Part shown: one piece after another, positions 42,296 to 51,491 of the stretch
Layout: each line of letters opens with the position of its first letter
Numbering within the stretch: the first letter of the stretch is position 1
NCBI GenBank assembly: GCA_902810755.1
Contig: CADDYT010000008.1
Coordinates: 21,348 to 85,347 of the forward strand
Origin: Chloroflexota bacterium
GTDB taxonomy: Bacteria; Chloroflexota; Ktedonobacteria; Ktedonobacterales; Ktedonobacteraceae
Direction of reading: 5' to 3'
Length of the DNA stretch: 64,000 nt
Made by a program: the position numbers and the translations under genes
The notes under the pieces: model-generated
The model's input: only the letters and a program-made list of their open reading frames with translations
What the model was told of the DNA's origin: nothing
The model's database searches: none

Positions 42296-43750
42296 TCACG
42301 AGGTTATGGAGCTTTTGCCGAATTTGCTACGCAGGGCGAGTACGATACCTACGCCCAGCACGATCCAGACTCCGACGACATAGGGGATGAAGGCGAGAGG
42401 GCCGGGGCCGGGCGAGAGGACGGCAGCGAGGAAGATGGCGGCGATGATCAGCGTGCTGAGGACGGGGAAGACGATGTGCAGCAGGATGGCCTTCAGGCCT
42501 CTGTGCGCTGCATCGAGCCGCCAGAAGAAACGGATGCAGGCCACGTTGACCAGGGCGTAGATGAGGATGACAAAGAGCGCGTCGAGCGTTCCCAGGAAGC
42601 TAAAGGCGCCAGTCGGGGTGAAGGCAAGGCCGAGGGCGATGCCGGAGACGAGGCCGAGCAGGCACAGGCCGGTGATGGCACCGATGGGCGTGCGCCGCGT
42701 CGGATGCAGGATGGCAGTCCAGCGCGGCAGCAGGCCATCCACGCCGACGGTGTAGAGGATGCGCGCGCCGCCGTTGACGATGGCGAGGGCGGCGCCGAAA
42801 AACGAGAGGATGCCCGCCACGTCGAGCAGCGAGGCCAGCACGCCGCCGCCAAAACGCCGACCGATGGTATCGAACGGCGCGAGGTCGCTGGCATAGCCTG
42901 TTGCCATATGGTTGATGCCGTAGCCAATGGTGGCGATGTAGGCCATCAGCACGTAGAAGAGGCCGACGACGACCATGGAGCCGAAGACGGCGCGGGGAAT
43001 GTTGCGATGCGGGTTGCGCGTCTCCTCACCCAGCGTCGCCGCCGTCTCGAAGCCGATGAAGCTGAGGACGCCCAGTACGATGCCCACCGTCAGATCGCCG
43101 CCCGGCGGCACCTCGGCGGGGTTGAACGGCTCGGCGCTCAGCCCGCCATGCGTCCCCGCGCTGACAAGGACGATCAGCGCCAGCACCAGGCAGATGCCCA
43201 TTTCAAAGGCCAGTAGCGTCATGTCAACGCTCAGCGATTGCCGCGTGCCGATGTAACAGAGAGCGAAGATAATGCCGATAGCGGCGACAAACCAGAAGCT
43301 CCAGTGCAGATTGAGGCCAACCCAACGCTGCACCAGCACCTGCAAATTGGCGCTCATCAAAATAAAGGAGTATGGCACGCCCAGCGCGATGGCGATGAGG
43401 CCCAGCCACGCTGTCAGAAAGCCCCAGCGCGGCCCGATCCCCTCTACCACAAAGGTGTAGGCAGAGCCGCTGGAGGGCAGTTCCCGCGACATCTCGCTAT
43501 ACTGGTTCGCCATCAACAGGGCCACCACGAAGCCAACGACGTAGCACAAGGGCACAGCCGCCCCCACCAGCCCCGCCTGCGGAATCGTGTTGAAGAAAAT
43601 CGAGGCCGCCGGTGACATCACCGCCACCGAGATGACTACCGCGTGGCGCAGATCCAGCGAGCCGCGTTTCAGTCCCGTTATCTTTACCGGCATCGCATCA
43701 TCCGCGCCGGAGTCGGCAGGTGAAGGGGTGGAAGAAGGGATATCGCTCAT
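42296..43750 (-). CDS. APC-family amino acid permease
   Basis: A 484-residue membrane transporter with about 12 hydrophobic segments. The APC signature is near the N-terminus (VAVMSPAASIFFNTIPQAGLVGA), and FIGFETAATLGEETRNPHRNIPRAV is the conserved helix 6-loop motif. The substrate is probably an amino acid or amine. ATG 43750 overlaps the oxidase stop (TGATG). It is the third gene of a deaminase-oxidase-permease unit, so it may import the substrate of these enzymes. Confidence 0.9.
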   Translation of the reverse strand: MSDIPSSTPSPADSGADDAMPVKITGLKRGSLDLRHAVVISVAVMSPAASIFFNTIPQAGLVGAAVPLCYVVGFVVALLMANQYSEMSRELPSSGSAYTFVVEGIGPRWGFLTAWLGLIAIALGVPYSFILMSANLQVLVQRWVGLNLHWSFWFVAAIGIIFALCYIGTRQSLSVDMTLLAFEMGICLVLALIVLVSAGTHGGLSAEPFNPAEVPPGGDLTVGIVLGVLSFIGFETAATLGEETRNPHRNIPRAVFGSMVVVGLFYVLMAYIATIGYGINHMATGYASDLAPFDTIGRRFGGGVLASLLDVAGILSFFGAALAIVNGGARILYTVGVDGLLPRWTAILHPTRRTPIGAITGLCLLGLVSGIALGLAFTPTGAFSFLGTLDALFVILIYALVNVACIRFFWRLDAAHRGLKAILLHIVFPVLSTLIIAAIFLAAVLSPGPGPLAFIPYVVGVWIVLGVGIVLALRSKFGKSSITS

Positions 43751-45117
43751 CAAAGACCTCCCTGTTCTGTGGCGGTTTGCTGTTCGCCTGCGCTGGTAGC
43801 GGGTACCGGTTCGTCGGCATCAAATAACTGGCGCAGGTAGTCGTTGAGGAAGAGGCCCTGCGGGTCGAGGGCGGCGCGCACGCGGCGGAAATCGTGCCAG
43901 CGCGGGTAGAGTTGCGCCAGTTCCTGTGCTGTGCGCGTGTGCATCTTGCCCCAGTGCGGGCGGCCCTGATAGCGGCGGAAAATCTCCTCGATATGCTGGA
44001 AATAGGACTGGTAGGGCATGCCCCGGTACATATGTACCGCGAGATAGCACGAGTCGCGCTCGTAGGCCGGGCTGAGCCAGATATCATCGGAGTGGACAAA
44101 GCGGCACTCTACCGGAAACTGGACGGCAAACTGCTCGCGCTCGATGCACTCCCGGATCTCCTTCAGCACCGTTGGCCCATCCTGGGCGGGGACGTTGTAC
44201 TCCATCTCCTGAAAGCGCACGGCCCTCGGCGTGGCATAGACGCGATGGCTGTAATCCACCTCGTCAACCGGGGAAATGCCCGCCGCCGAAATCTGGCTGA
44301 TCGTCTTCGCCGCGCGCGGCAGCAGGCGGCTGCACTCGGAAAGCAGGCCGAAGAGGCCGTTTTCCAGCACAATCTGGTTGAAATTGCTCCAGAAGCCGCC
44401 CGCGTTGGCCTTCGCCTCCGTCTCATTCAGAAACTTGGCCTGCACCCACTCACTGTAGGGGAACCAGAAGAACTCAAAGTGGCTGTTCTCGCGCTTGTAG
44501 CGTTCCAGATTGGCGAGACAGTCGGCCAGCCGCTCGCGGCGAGCGACGAAGTGCAGGCGTTTCGCCGGGACCACGCGCAGCCGCACCTTCGCGATTACGC
44601 CCAGCGCGCCCAGCGAGACCTGCGCCGCCTTGAAAATATCAGGATTCTGTTCCGCCGAGCATTCCAGCAGGTCGCCAGTGGCCGTCACCAGCGTCAATCC
44701 TTCCACCTGCGTTGCCAGCGAGCCGTAGCGCACTCCGGTGCCGTGCGTTCCCGTGCTGATGGCCCCTGCTATGCTCTGCTCGTCGATATCGCCCAGATTC
44801 TCCTGCGCCAGCCCCTGTTCCAGCAGCGCGTTGCCCAGGTGGCGCAGCCATGTTCCGCCCAGCACCGTCGCCGTGCCGCCCTCCTTATCAACGGCCTCGA
44901 TACCCTGCACGCCGTCCAGCGACACCAGTACGTCGTCGCTCTGCACCAGCGGCGTAAACGAGTGGCCGGAGCCGAAGACGCGCACGTGCCTCCCCTCGCG
45001 TCCGTACCTGCCGATCAGCCGCGCCAGCTCCTCCACGCTCTGCGGCCTCACTATCTCTCTCGGCTCGCAGCGCACCGACCCGGACCAGTTCGACCACGTT
45101 CTCTTCTGGCTTGCCAT
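43750..45117 (-). CDS. FAD-binding oxidoreductase of the D-arabinono-1,4-lactone / gulonolactone oxidase type
   Basis: Flavoprotein of 455 residues in the VAO/ALO family. The N-terminal FAD-binding domain has VFGSGHSFTPL (the His is the covalent FAD attachment site in many members) and AGAISTGTHGTG. The C-terminal ALO domain carries the hallmark HWGK (RPHWGKMHTRT). Family members oxidise sugar lactones or polyols, or hydroxy-amines. GGGAGGAGG lies seven bases before ATG 45117. It follows the PLP deaminase/aldolase gene by 23 bp and overlaps the permease start, so all three should form an operon. Confidence 0.88.
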   Translation of the reverse strand: MASQKRTWSNWSGSVRCEPREIVRPQSVEELARLIGRYGREGRHVRVFGSGHSFTPLVQSDDVLVSLDGVQGIEAVDKEGGTATVLGGTWLRHLGNALLEQGLAQENLGDIDEQSIAGAISTGTHGTGVRYGSLATQVEGLTLVTATGDLLECSAEQNPDIFKAAQVSLGALGVIAKVRLRVVPAKRLHFVARRERLADCLANLERYKRENSHFEFFWFPYSEWVQAKFLNETEAKANAGGFWSNFNQIVLENGLFGLLSECSRLLPRAAKTISQISAAGISPVDEVDYSHRVYATPRAVRFQEMEYNVPAQDGPTVLKEIRECIEREQFAVQFPVECRFVHSDDIWLSPAYERDSCYLAVHMYRGMPYQSYFQHIEEIFRRYQGRPHWGKMHTRTAQELAQLYPRWHDFRRVRAALDPQGLFLNDYLRQLFDADEPVPATSAGEQQTATEQGGL

Positions 45118-45140
45118 GAACATCCTCCTCCCGATGATTC

Positions 45141-46400
45141 TCACAGAAAACACTGCCCGTCGCCGCGATAGGTTGGCACCTCGTCGATGATGGCGCCGTT
45201 GGAAACGAGCAGCAAGGTGGGAAAGCGTTCGCAGAGTTCGCCGGCTTTGGCGTGGCGCATGAAGATGGGATCGCCCGGATTGAGGGAGAGCGGGCCGTTG
45301 TACCGGATGGGCGTCTGCACCTCGCCCGCCCCTTCCAGCGGCAGCAGATGCGCGCCGCGCGGCAGGTAGGGCTTCGGCAGCTTATCCGCCCCCGCCGCGC
45401 CGGAAGCCGTGTAGCCGCCGCCCAGGCAGGTATAGATGGTGGGGGCAGGCTGGCGCACGATCTCGATGGCGTACCCGGCGGCAGGCAGGTAGCGAAACTC
45501 GATGTAGTTGTCGAAGAGGGCCGGGGAATAGAAGCCAGAGCCGACGGTGATCTCGGTCACGACCGCTTCCGCGCCCGTCGTTATCATGCTGCCCGTGCCG
45601 CCGCCGTTGACGAAGCGCAACGTGAGGCCATACGACCGGGCGAGTTCGACCAGCGCCGCCCGCCTGCGCGCTACCTCGCGGGCCGAACGGCGTTTGAGCT
45701 GGCGCACCAGCGCGTTTTTCGCCGCCTGGCCGGGGTAAGCGTCGCCCACACCGGCGATCTGCGCCTCATAGCCCATTACGCCATCCAGCCAGACATGCTC
45801 AGATTGGACGATACGTTCGATCAGCGGTCGCGCCTGCTCCACCGCGCGCAGGGGCGAGCGCCAGACGCCGAAATGCAGGCCGGGAACGTCCAGCGACATA
45901 TCCATATCCAGGCAGAGCGGCAGGCGCACCCCGCACTCGCTCGCCACCGCCTCAATCTGCTCTACGTGAGCCGCGCTGTCCACCATCAGCGTAATATGCG
46001 CGCCCCCCAGCGTTGCCTGCGCCACCTCGGCGATATCTTCTCTGTGCCAGCATGGATAGCCGAGCAGCAGATCGTCGAAGCCCTGTGAGGCGAGATAGAC
46101 CGCCTCGCGCGCCGCGTAGGACATGATGCCCTGAAAGCAGGCATCGGCAGCCAGAATGCGCCGCAGCATCGCCACGCAGCGCAGCGATTTCGAGGCCAGC
46201 CGCACCCGTTTCCCCCGCGCCCGCGCAGCGATCTGCCGGATATTCTCATCCAGCGCATCCAGATCAACAAAGGCAAAGGGCATGCGCCGCCCGCGAAAGA
46301 CCTCACGGTAATAGGCGTAATCACGCACGCGCTCCGTTACGGGCTTCTGGCTGCTCTCCAGCTGCGCTGCGGCTGTCATGCTTTCTCGCTCTTTCTGCAT
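45141..46400 (-). CDS. PLP-dependent amino acid deaminase/aldolase (alanine racemase N-domain, DSD1-like)
   Basis: A 419-residue fold-type III PLP enzyme. The N-terminal TIM-barrel starts with PFAFVDLDALDENIRQIA, the PLP-binding Lys is Lys71 in VRLASKSLRC, and the C-terminal beta domain carries metal-site-like PxHxC-region residues. Relatives include D-threonine aldolase and D-serine dehydratase. The reaction cannot be fixed. ATG 46400 has GAGG seven bases upstream. It heads the operon with the flavin oxidase and the permease; inference: import, cleavage/deamination and oxidation of one amino-acid-derived compound. Confidence 0.8.
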   Translation of the reverse strand: MQKERESMTAAAQLESSQKPVTERVRDYAYYREVFRGRRMPFAFVDLDALDENIRQIAARARGKRVRLASKSLRCVAMLRRILAADACFQGIMSYAAREAVYLASQGFDDLLLGYPCWHREDIAEVAQATLGGAHITLMVDSAAHVEQIEAVASECGVRLPLCLDMDMSLDVPGLHFGVWRSPLRAVEQARPLIERIVQSEHVWLDGVMGYEAQIAGVGDAYPGQAAKNALVRQLKRRSAREVARRRAALVELARSYGLTLRFVNGGGTGSMITTGAEAVVTEITVGSGFYSPALFDNYIEFRYLPAAGYAIEIVRQPAPTIYTCLGGGYTASGAAGADKLPKPYLPRGAHLLPLEGAGEVQTPIRYNGPLSLNPGDPIFMRHAKAGELCERFPTLLLVSNGAIIDEVPTYRGDGQCFL

Positions 46401-46425
46401 GCTCATCCTCAAAAGTAACCTGTAC

Positions 46426-46460
46426 TTCCACAGGCGCCGATTGATCGTGCGCCTGTGGAA
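46426..46460. terminator. hairpin terminator after gcvPB
   Basis: Perfect 12-bp arms, 46426-46437 and 46449-46460, with an 11-base loop, 9 bp downstream of the gcvPB stop on the minus strand. It separates the glycine cleavage genes from the deaminase unit. Confidence 0.65.
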
Positions 46461-46468
46461 AGCGCATA

Positions 46469-47953
46469 TTAATGCGTCACTTCCTGACCAGGCTGCCAGC
46501 GCAGGTTGGGTTTGCGGGCAGCCAGAGCCTGATCGAGCCTGCCGACGGGCGTGGTGTGCGGGGCCGTTTTGACGACTTCGGGGTTGGTACGCGCCTCTTC
46601 AGCGATCCGGTGCATGACATCGACGAAGTAGTCGAGGGTCTCGCGCGTCTCCGTCTCCGTCGGCTCGATCATCATGGCTTCATGCACGATGAGCGGAAAG
46701 TAGATGGTCGGGGCGTACATGCCGAAGTCGAGCAGGCGCTTGGCGATGTCGAGGGCGGTGACGCCGCTCTCCTCCTTCTGTCGCTCGGCGGTAGCGACGA
46801 ATTCGTGCTGGCACATCAGCGGGAAGGCGATCTCGTAGTCTTCCGACAGCTTCTGCCGCAGGTAGTTGGCGTTGAGGATGGCGCTCTGCGAGACGTGCAG
46901 CAGCCCTTCGGGGCCGTAGGTGCGAATGTAGGTATAGGCGCGCACAAGGACGCCGAAGTTACCCATATTGGCGCGCACCTTGCCGATGGACTGCGGGCCG
47001 GGACTTTCCCAGTAGTAGCCCTGCTCGCCCTTCGCGGGCAGCGGACCCGGCAGGAACGGCACGAGATGCTCTTTGACGCCGATGGGACCGGCGCCGGGAC
47101 CACCGCCGCCATGCGGGGTGCTGGTCGTCTTGTGCAGGTTGAAATGCACCACATCAAAGCCCATATCGCCGGGGCGCGTGATGCCCATAACGGCGTTGGC
47201 GTTCGCGCCGTCGTAATAGAGCTGGCCGCCAGCCTCGTGAACCATCTGCGCGATCTCAACGATGTTGCTGTCGAAGAGGCCCAGCGTGTTCGGGTTGGTC
47301 ATCATGATGGCCGCGACGTTCGGCCCGTACTCATCCAGGATGGCGCGCAGGTGGCCCATCTCAATGCCCCCGGTGGCAGGATTGGTCTTGATCTCGACCG
47401 TCCTGTAGTCGGCCAGCGTGGCGCTGGCAGGGTTGGTGCCGTGCGCGTTATCGGGAATAAGCACAAGGTTGCGATGTCCCTGACCCTGGCTCTCGTGATA
47501 GGCTTTGATGAGCATGAGGCCCGTCAATTCGCCATGCGCGCCCGCCGAGGGCTGCAAGGTGACGCGGGTCATGCCCGCGATCTCGGCCAGGTACTGTTCC
47601 AGTTCGTACATCAACTGGATGGCCCCCTGTACCGTCTCTTCCGGTTGCAGGGGATGGATATGAGCGAAGCCGGGGAGGGCGGCCATGTCCTCGTTGAGCT
47701 TGGGATTGTACTTCATAGTACAGGAGCCGAGGGGGTAGAAGCCGGTGTCCACGCCGAAGTTGCGCTGCGACAGGTGCGTATAGTGACGCACCACCTCGAT
47801 CTCGCTCACCTCCGGCAGCGGCGCGGCCTCTTTACGAATCATGTTCGCGGGCAGCAGGGCTTCAACCGGCTCGGTCGGCACATCCATAGCCGTCATGGTG
47901 GCGGCGCGGCGACCGGGCGCGCCCTTCTCAAAAATCAAGGTCTCTACGCTCAT
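46469..47953 (-). CDS. gcvPB: glycine dehydrogenase (decarboxylating) subunit 2
   Basis: PLP-binding half of the split P-protein, 494 residues. With GcvPA it decarboxylates glycine and passes the aminomethyl group to lipoyl-GcvH. The PLP Lys is Lys275 in [20 protein letters not shown], with the typical Gly-rich loop after it. The N-terminus shows [17 protein letters not shown] 47953 overlaps the gcvPA stop as ATGA, so the two subunits are translationally coupled, which is sensible for a heterotetramer. Confidence 0.96.
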   Translation of the reverse strand: MSVETLIFEKGAPGRRAATMTAMDVPTEPVEALLPANMIRKEAAPLPEVSEIEVVRHYTHLSQRNFGVDTGFYPLGSCTMKYNPKLNEDMAALPGFAHIHPLQPEETVQGAIQLMYELEQYLAEIAGMTRVTLQPSAGAHGELTGLMLIKAYHESQGQGHRNLVLIPDNAHGTNPASATLADYRTVEIKTNPATGGIEMGHLRAILDEYGPNVAAIMMTNPNTLGLFDSNIVEIAQMVHEAGGQLYYDGANANAVMGITRPGDMGFDVVHFNLHKTTSTPHGGGGPGAGPIGVKEHLVPFLPGPLPAKGEQGYYWESPGPQSIGKVRANMGNFGVLVRAYTYIRTYGPEGLLHVSQSAILNANYLRQKLSEDYEIAFPLMCQHEFVATAERQKEESGVTALDIAKRLLDFGMYAPTIYFPLIVHEAMMIEPTETETRETLDYFVDVMHRIAEEARTNPEVVKTAPHTTPVGRLDQALAARKPNLRWQPGQEVTH

Positions 47954-49356
47954 GCCTGCGCCCCCTTTCCAGCGGCGGCGCCGCTTTCGACGCCACTCAG
48001 TTGCGATGCCTCAATTTCTCGTAACGCTTTGACCAGCGTGTCAATGTCCTCTTTTGTGCGCGTCTCCGTGACGCAGAAAAGCATGGCGTTTTCCATGCCG
48101 GGGTAGCTCTGGCTCAGGTCGTAGCCGCCGATGATGCCCTTCTGTAAGAGACGCTGCGAAAGCTGCTGCGCGGGCATGGGCGTTTTGATGACGAATTCAT
48201 CGAAGAAGGGGCTGCTGAAGGCGGCTTCGTAGCCGGGCAGTGCTGTTATCTGGCGGAAAGCGTAATGGGCTTTTTGCAGGCAGAGTTCGCCCAGTTCGCG
48301 GAAGCCCTGTTTGCCCAGCGCGGCCAGGAAGATGGTGGCTCCGACGGCCAGCAGGGACTGGTTGGTGCAGATATTGGAGGTGGCGCGCTCGCGGCGAATG
48401 TGCTGCTCGCGCGTTTGCAGGGTCAGCACGTAGCCCGTCTGCTTTTCGCCGCCCTCTTCGACCGTCTGGCCAACGAGGCGACCGGGCAGCAGGCGCATAT
48501 ATTTCTGTTTGGAGGCCATGAAGCCGAGGGCCGGGCCGCCGTAGCTCATGGGGTTGCCGAAGCTCATCAGTTCGCCGACAGCGATATCGGCGTTGTAGTC
48601 TCCGGGCGCGGCCAGAATGCCGAGCGAGGCGGGTTCGGTGATGGCGGAGATAAAGACGGCTTTGCCTTTATGCGCGATGGGTTCGATGGCCGTCATGTCC
48701 TCGACGGAGCCGAAGAAATTGGGCTGCTGGATGACCACCGCCTTCGTCTCCGGGCCAACAGCCTCGTCGAGGGCTTGCAGCGAGGTGACGCCGTTCTGAG
48801 TCGGCACCTCTTTGACGTGGAAGCCGCGCGCGTGAGCGTAGGTCTTCAGCACGGTGCGGTACTGCGGGTCAACGCCTTCGGAGATAACGACTTCGCCGCG
48901 CCCGCCGGGGCCGAGCGCCAGCAGCACGGCCTCAACTACAGCTGTCGCCCCATCATAGAGAGAGGCGTTGGCAATATCCAGTCCTGTTATCTGGCAGACC
49001 ATCGTCTGAAATTCGTAGATCGCCTGCAACATGCCCTGACTGACTTCCGGCTGGTAGGGCGTGTACGAGGTCACAAACTCGGAGCGCCGCTGCAGGTGGG
49101 GCACCACGCTCGGTATGGCGTGGTCGTAGGTGCCAGCTCCGAGAAAGGCAATGGTGGTGTCTAAATTAACGTTTTTCGCCGCCATGCCGCTGACCACCCG
49201 TTTGAGGTCGGGTTCGGCGAGGGCGGGCGGCAGCGCAAGAGGGCGTCGCAGGCGCACGTTTTCCGGTACGGGCGCGAGCAGGCCCTCCAGCGAGGAAAGC
49301 CCCAGTTCGGCCAGCATTGCCGCCTGGTCTTCCGGGGTATTTGGTACGTAGCTCAT
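47950..49356 (-). CDS. gcvPA: glycine dehydrogenase (decarboxylating) subunit 1
   Basis: N-terminal subunit of the split P-protein, 468 residues, the normal length. Recognisable parts are [17 protein letters not shown] at the start, then [35 protein letters not shown] and the C-terminal [19 protein letters not shown]. It contributes to the PLP pocket of GcvPB. ATG 49356 is chosen because GGGAG lies about nine bases upstream; the longer frame would run into the terminator hairpin. Expression must pass the leader terminator at 49390-49422. Confidence 0.95.
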   Translation of the reverse strand: MSYVPNTPEDQAAMLAELGLSSLEGLLAPVPENVRLRRPLALPPALAEPDLKRVVSGMAAKNVNLDTTIAFLGAGTYDHAIPSVVPHLQRRSEFVTSYTPYQPEVSQGMLQAIYEFQTMVCQITGLDIANASLYDGATAVVEAVLLALGPGGRGEVVISEGVDPQYRTVLKTYAHARGFHVKEVPTQNGVTSLQALDEAVGPETKAVVIQQPNFFGSVEDMTAIEPIAHKGKAVFISAITEPASLGILAAPGDYNADIAVGELMSFGNPMSYGGPALGFMASKQKYMRLLPGRLVGQTVEEGGEKQTGYVLTLQTREQHIRRERATSNICTNQSLLAVGATIFLAALGKQGFRELGELCLQKAHYAFRQITALPGYEAAFSSPFFDEFVIKTPMPAQQLSQRLLQKGIIGGYDLSQSYPGMENAMLFCVTETRTKEDIDTLVKALREIEASQLSGVESGAAAGKGAQA

Positions 49357-49389
49357 GCCGTCACTCTCCCTTAAGAAAGCTATCAGAAG

Positions 49390-49422
49390 AAAAAAGCAGC
49401 ATCCCCGACGGGCCATGCTGCT
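49390..49422 (-). terminator. intrinsic terminator (attenuator) in the gcvPA leader
   Basis: On the minus strand AGCAGCAT (49415-49422) and ATGCTGCT (49395-49402) form an 8-bp stem capped by a CCC/GGG helix, followed at once by a run of six U (49390-49395). It lies 34 bp upstream of the gcvPA start, between a possible promoter and the gene, so readthrough must be controlled. Confidence 0.8.
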
Positions 49423-49525
49423 GAACGATTAAAATGACCGACAACACCCGTTTCCTGCGCGTAGGCCGTGCAGGAAATGATGCTGCTCTATGCCCAACAG
49501 TGCGTACTCCATTGTACCACATCAC
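49423..49525 (-). promoter_or_regulatory. structured leader RNA upstream of gcvPA-gcvPB, candidate cis-regulatory element
   Basis: The predicted transcript contains a hairpin with 8-bp arms (49451-49458 and 49470-49477, 11-base loop). It also has a second AGCAGCAT (49480-49487, minus strand) identical to the 5' arm of the terminator. Only one of the two can pair with the 3' arm at 49395-49402, so alternative folds are possible. It does not match the glycine riboswitch core that I know. It could be another riboswitch, a protein-bound leader or a plain terminator for gcvTH. Confidence 0.5.
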
Positions 49526-49553
49526 ATTATGTCATGTTCACTGTGAATGACAA
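49526..49553 (-). promoter_or_regulatory. putative promoter of the gcvPA-gcvPB leader
   Basis: TTGTCA (49548-49553) and CATAAT (49526-49531) on the minus strand with a 16-bp spacer, directly after the gcvH stop. A TACAAT box 10 bp further down is an alternative -10. Confidence 0.45.
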
Positions 49554-49555
49554 CC

Positions 49556-49951
49556 TTATCTACCTTCGAGATATTCCCTGTACTGCTCGGCAGTCATCAG
49601 GGAGTCGAGCTGCGCGGGGTTGGAGAGTTTGACGGCGATCATCCACCCTTCTTCGTAGGGGCTGTCGTTGACGAGTTCTGGTTGTTCTTTCAACGCTTCG
49701 TTGACCCGGACAATCTCGCCGCTAACGGGTGAGATGAGTTCCGAGGTGGCCTTGACGGACTCGATATCGCCGAATTTCTGCTCATCGGCGATGCTTTCCG
49801 CGCCCTCCCAGGGCAGTTCAATATAGACGACATCGCCAAGCTGATCCTGCGCGTAGTCGGTGATGCCGATAACGGCGGTATCGCCCTCCACGCGCACCCA
49901 TTCATCGGTCTTGCTGTACTTGAGATCGGCAGGATAATTGAGGCTGGCCAT
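49556..49951 (-). CDS. gcvH: glycine cleavage system H protein
   Basis: Lipoyl carrier protein of 131 residues, the usual length. The lipoylated Lys is Lys67 in GDIESVKATSEL. It shuttles the aminomethyl and dihydrolipoyl groups between the P, T and L proteins. GGGAG precedes the ATG. It follows gcvT by 51 bp on the same strand. The L protein (dihydrolipoamide dehydrogenase) is not encoded in this window. Confidence 0.97.
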   Translation of the reverse strand: MASLNYPADLKYSKTDEWVRVEGDTAVIGITDYAQDQLGDVVYIELPWEGAESIADEQKFGDIESVKATSELISPVSGEIVRVNEALKEQPELVNDSPYEEGWMIAVKLSNPAQLDSLMTAEQYREYLEGR

Positions 49952-50002
49952 ACGATACAGTCTCCCTTCTCACATGAAAAAATAGAAAACGTTGCCACCG
50001 GC

Positions 50003-51160
50003 TTACTTCTGCCGCCTGTAAAAAGGCAGCGCGACGATCTGTGCCGCCGTGCGTTTGCCGCGAATATCGATCTGGACGGGCTGGCCTGGCGTGGCAAACT
50101 CAGGCTTGACGTAGCCCAGGCCGATATTTTTGCCCACCGTCGGGCCAGGAGCGCCGCTGGTCAGGGAGCCGATGGGCTGCTCGTCCGCGTAGATAGTGTA
50201 GCCGCCGCGCGGCACCCCGCGCTCGACCATCTCGATGCCCACCAGTTTCTTCTGCGGCCCCTCCTGCTTCACCTTGAGCAGGGCCTCGCGCCCGATAAAC
50301 TCGCCCTTGTTCAGCTTGACCGTCCAGCCCAGGTTGGCCTCCAGCGGGTTGGTCTGCTCGTCCAGTTCGTGGCCGTAGAGGCAGTAGGCCGCTTCCAGCC
50401 GCAGGGTGTCGCGCGCGCCGAGGCCAGCAGGCTTGAGACCCTGCGCTTTTCCGGCTTCCAGCAGGTCATTCCACAGCTTCGCTACCATGACCGGCGCGCA
50501 ATACAGTTCAAAGCCATCCTCGCCCGTGTAGCCTGTGCGCGAGATAAGACAATGCACGCCATCTACCGTGCCGGGCGCGAAATGGTAGTAGCGAATGGTA
50601 GAGAGGTCGACATCGGTCAAGGGTTGCAGGATGGCCTCGGCCTTCGGCCCCTGCAAGGCCAGCAGCGCGGTGGTATCCGACTGGTCGAAGACGGCCACGT
50701 CGGGGAAGTTGCGCGCCTGCTCCTGCACCCAGGCAAAATCCTTCGCGATATTGGCCGCGTTGACGACCAGCATGTAGTGGCCCTCGTCCAGATGGTAGAC
50801 GAGCAGATCATCGATGGTGCCGCCGTCGGGCAAAATAAGTTGCGTATAGAGAGCCTGCCCGATGGCGAGTTTGCCTACGTCGTTGGGGACAAGATACTGC
50901 AGGAAGGGCAAAGCCCCGGCGCCCTCAACCTTGAACTCGCCCATGTGGCTCACATCGAACAACCCCGCGTTCGTGCGCACGGCCTGGTGTTCGTCCAGAA
51001 TGCTGCTATACTGCACCGGCATCTCCCAGCCGCCAAACTCCACCATTCTCCCCCCCAGCGCCCTGTGCTGCTCATACAGGGGAGTGCGTTTCAGCGGCGC
51101 GGCCTGTGTCGCCTGTGTCTGGCTATCCTGAGTCTTCGTCGTCTCATCATGTGCTGTCAT
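50003..51160 (-). CDS. gcvT: glycine cleavage system T protein (aminomethyltransferase)
   Basis: Folate-dependent aminomethyltransferase of 385 residues, releasing ammonia from the H-protein intermediate and forming methylene-THF. Motifs: GGRMVEFGGWEMPVQY, GLFDVSHMGE and RTGYTGEDGFELYC, with the C-terminal barrel LGYVKPEFATPG. ATG 51160 is used because GGGAG lies 10 bases upstream and would be too close to the in-frame ATG at 51169. It is the first gene of the gcv run and has a good promoter at 51207-51235. Confidence 0.96.
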   Translation of the reverse strand: MTAHDETTKTQDSQTQATQAAPLKRTPLYEQHRALGGRMVEFGGWEMPVQYSSILDEHQAVRTNAGLFDVSHMGEFKVEGAGALPFLQYLVPNDVGKLAIGQALYTQLILPDGGTIDDLLVYHLDEGHYMLVVNAANIAKDFAWVQEQARNFPDVAVFDQSDTTALLALQGPKAEAILQPLTDVDLSTIRYYHFAPGTVDGVHCLISRTGYTGEDGFELYCAPVMVAKLWNDLLEAGKAQGLKPAGLGARDTLRLEAAYCLYGHELDEQTNPLEANLGWTVKLNKGEFIGREALLKVKQEGPQKKLVGIEMVERGVPRGGYTIYADEQPIGSLTSGAPGPTVGKNIGLGYVKPEFATPGQPVQIDIRGKRTAAQIVALPFYRRQK

Positions 51161-51491
51161 CGTCACCATCTCCCGTTCAATTTAGCGAGTCCTACGTGTC
51201 TGTTTCACTATATCAGATTTTCCCGCTAACAGCAATGATGAGCGGGTTGTAGGCTCTCTATCCTTCGGGGGGAACCTGGAGGGACAGGGCCGGGCCGACC
51301 AGAGCAGTTGATGACATGTCCGGGCCTACTTTACAATAGCCAGCCATAACCAGCTATTTTTGCCTGTGTTATACTCTGCAAAAGGTACCTGCTACGATAG
51401 CAGGGGCAAGGATGGTAGGGCAGCGCGGGGTGGGTTCTCGCGGTTGCCCTGCTAGCTGGATAGAGTATTGTCTGAGAAGAGGGCTGAAGCC
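51161..51491. other. divergent intergenic region between gcvT and dhaR, 331 bp
   Basis: It holds the gcvT promoter and, on the plus strand, a TATACT box (51370-51375) about 115 bp before dhaR. A degenerate stem (about 51416-51452, GGGCAGCGCGGG with CGCGGTTGCCC) resembles REP-type hairpins. No gene is visible. Confidence 0.4.
51207..51235 (-). promoter_or_regulatory. sigma-70 promoter of gcvT
   Basis: TTGCTG (51230-51235) and TATAGT (51207-51212) on the minus strand with a 17-bp spacer, giving a start about 40 bases before gcvT. A 6-bp stem (51222-51227 with 51241-51246) overlaps the spacer. Confidence 0.6.

Noticed and set aside
46472..48106. 544-codon plus-strand open frame opposite gcvPB
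   Set aside because: It covers a highly conserved gcvPB gene on the other strand and has no own start signal or motif.
49390..49553. glycine riboswitch before gcvPA
   Set aside because: The position is right, but I could not find the conserved aptamer core, so I report only an unclassified leader.
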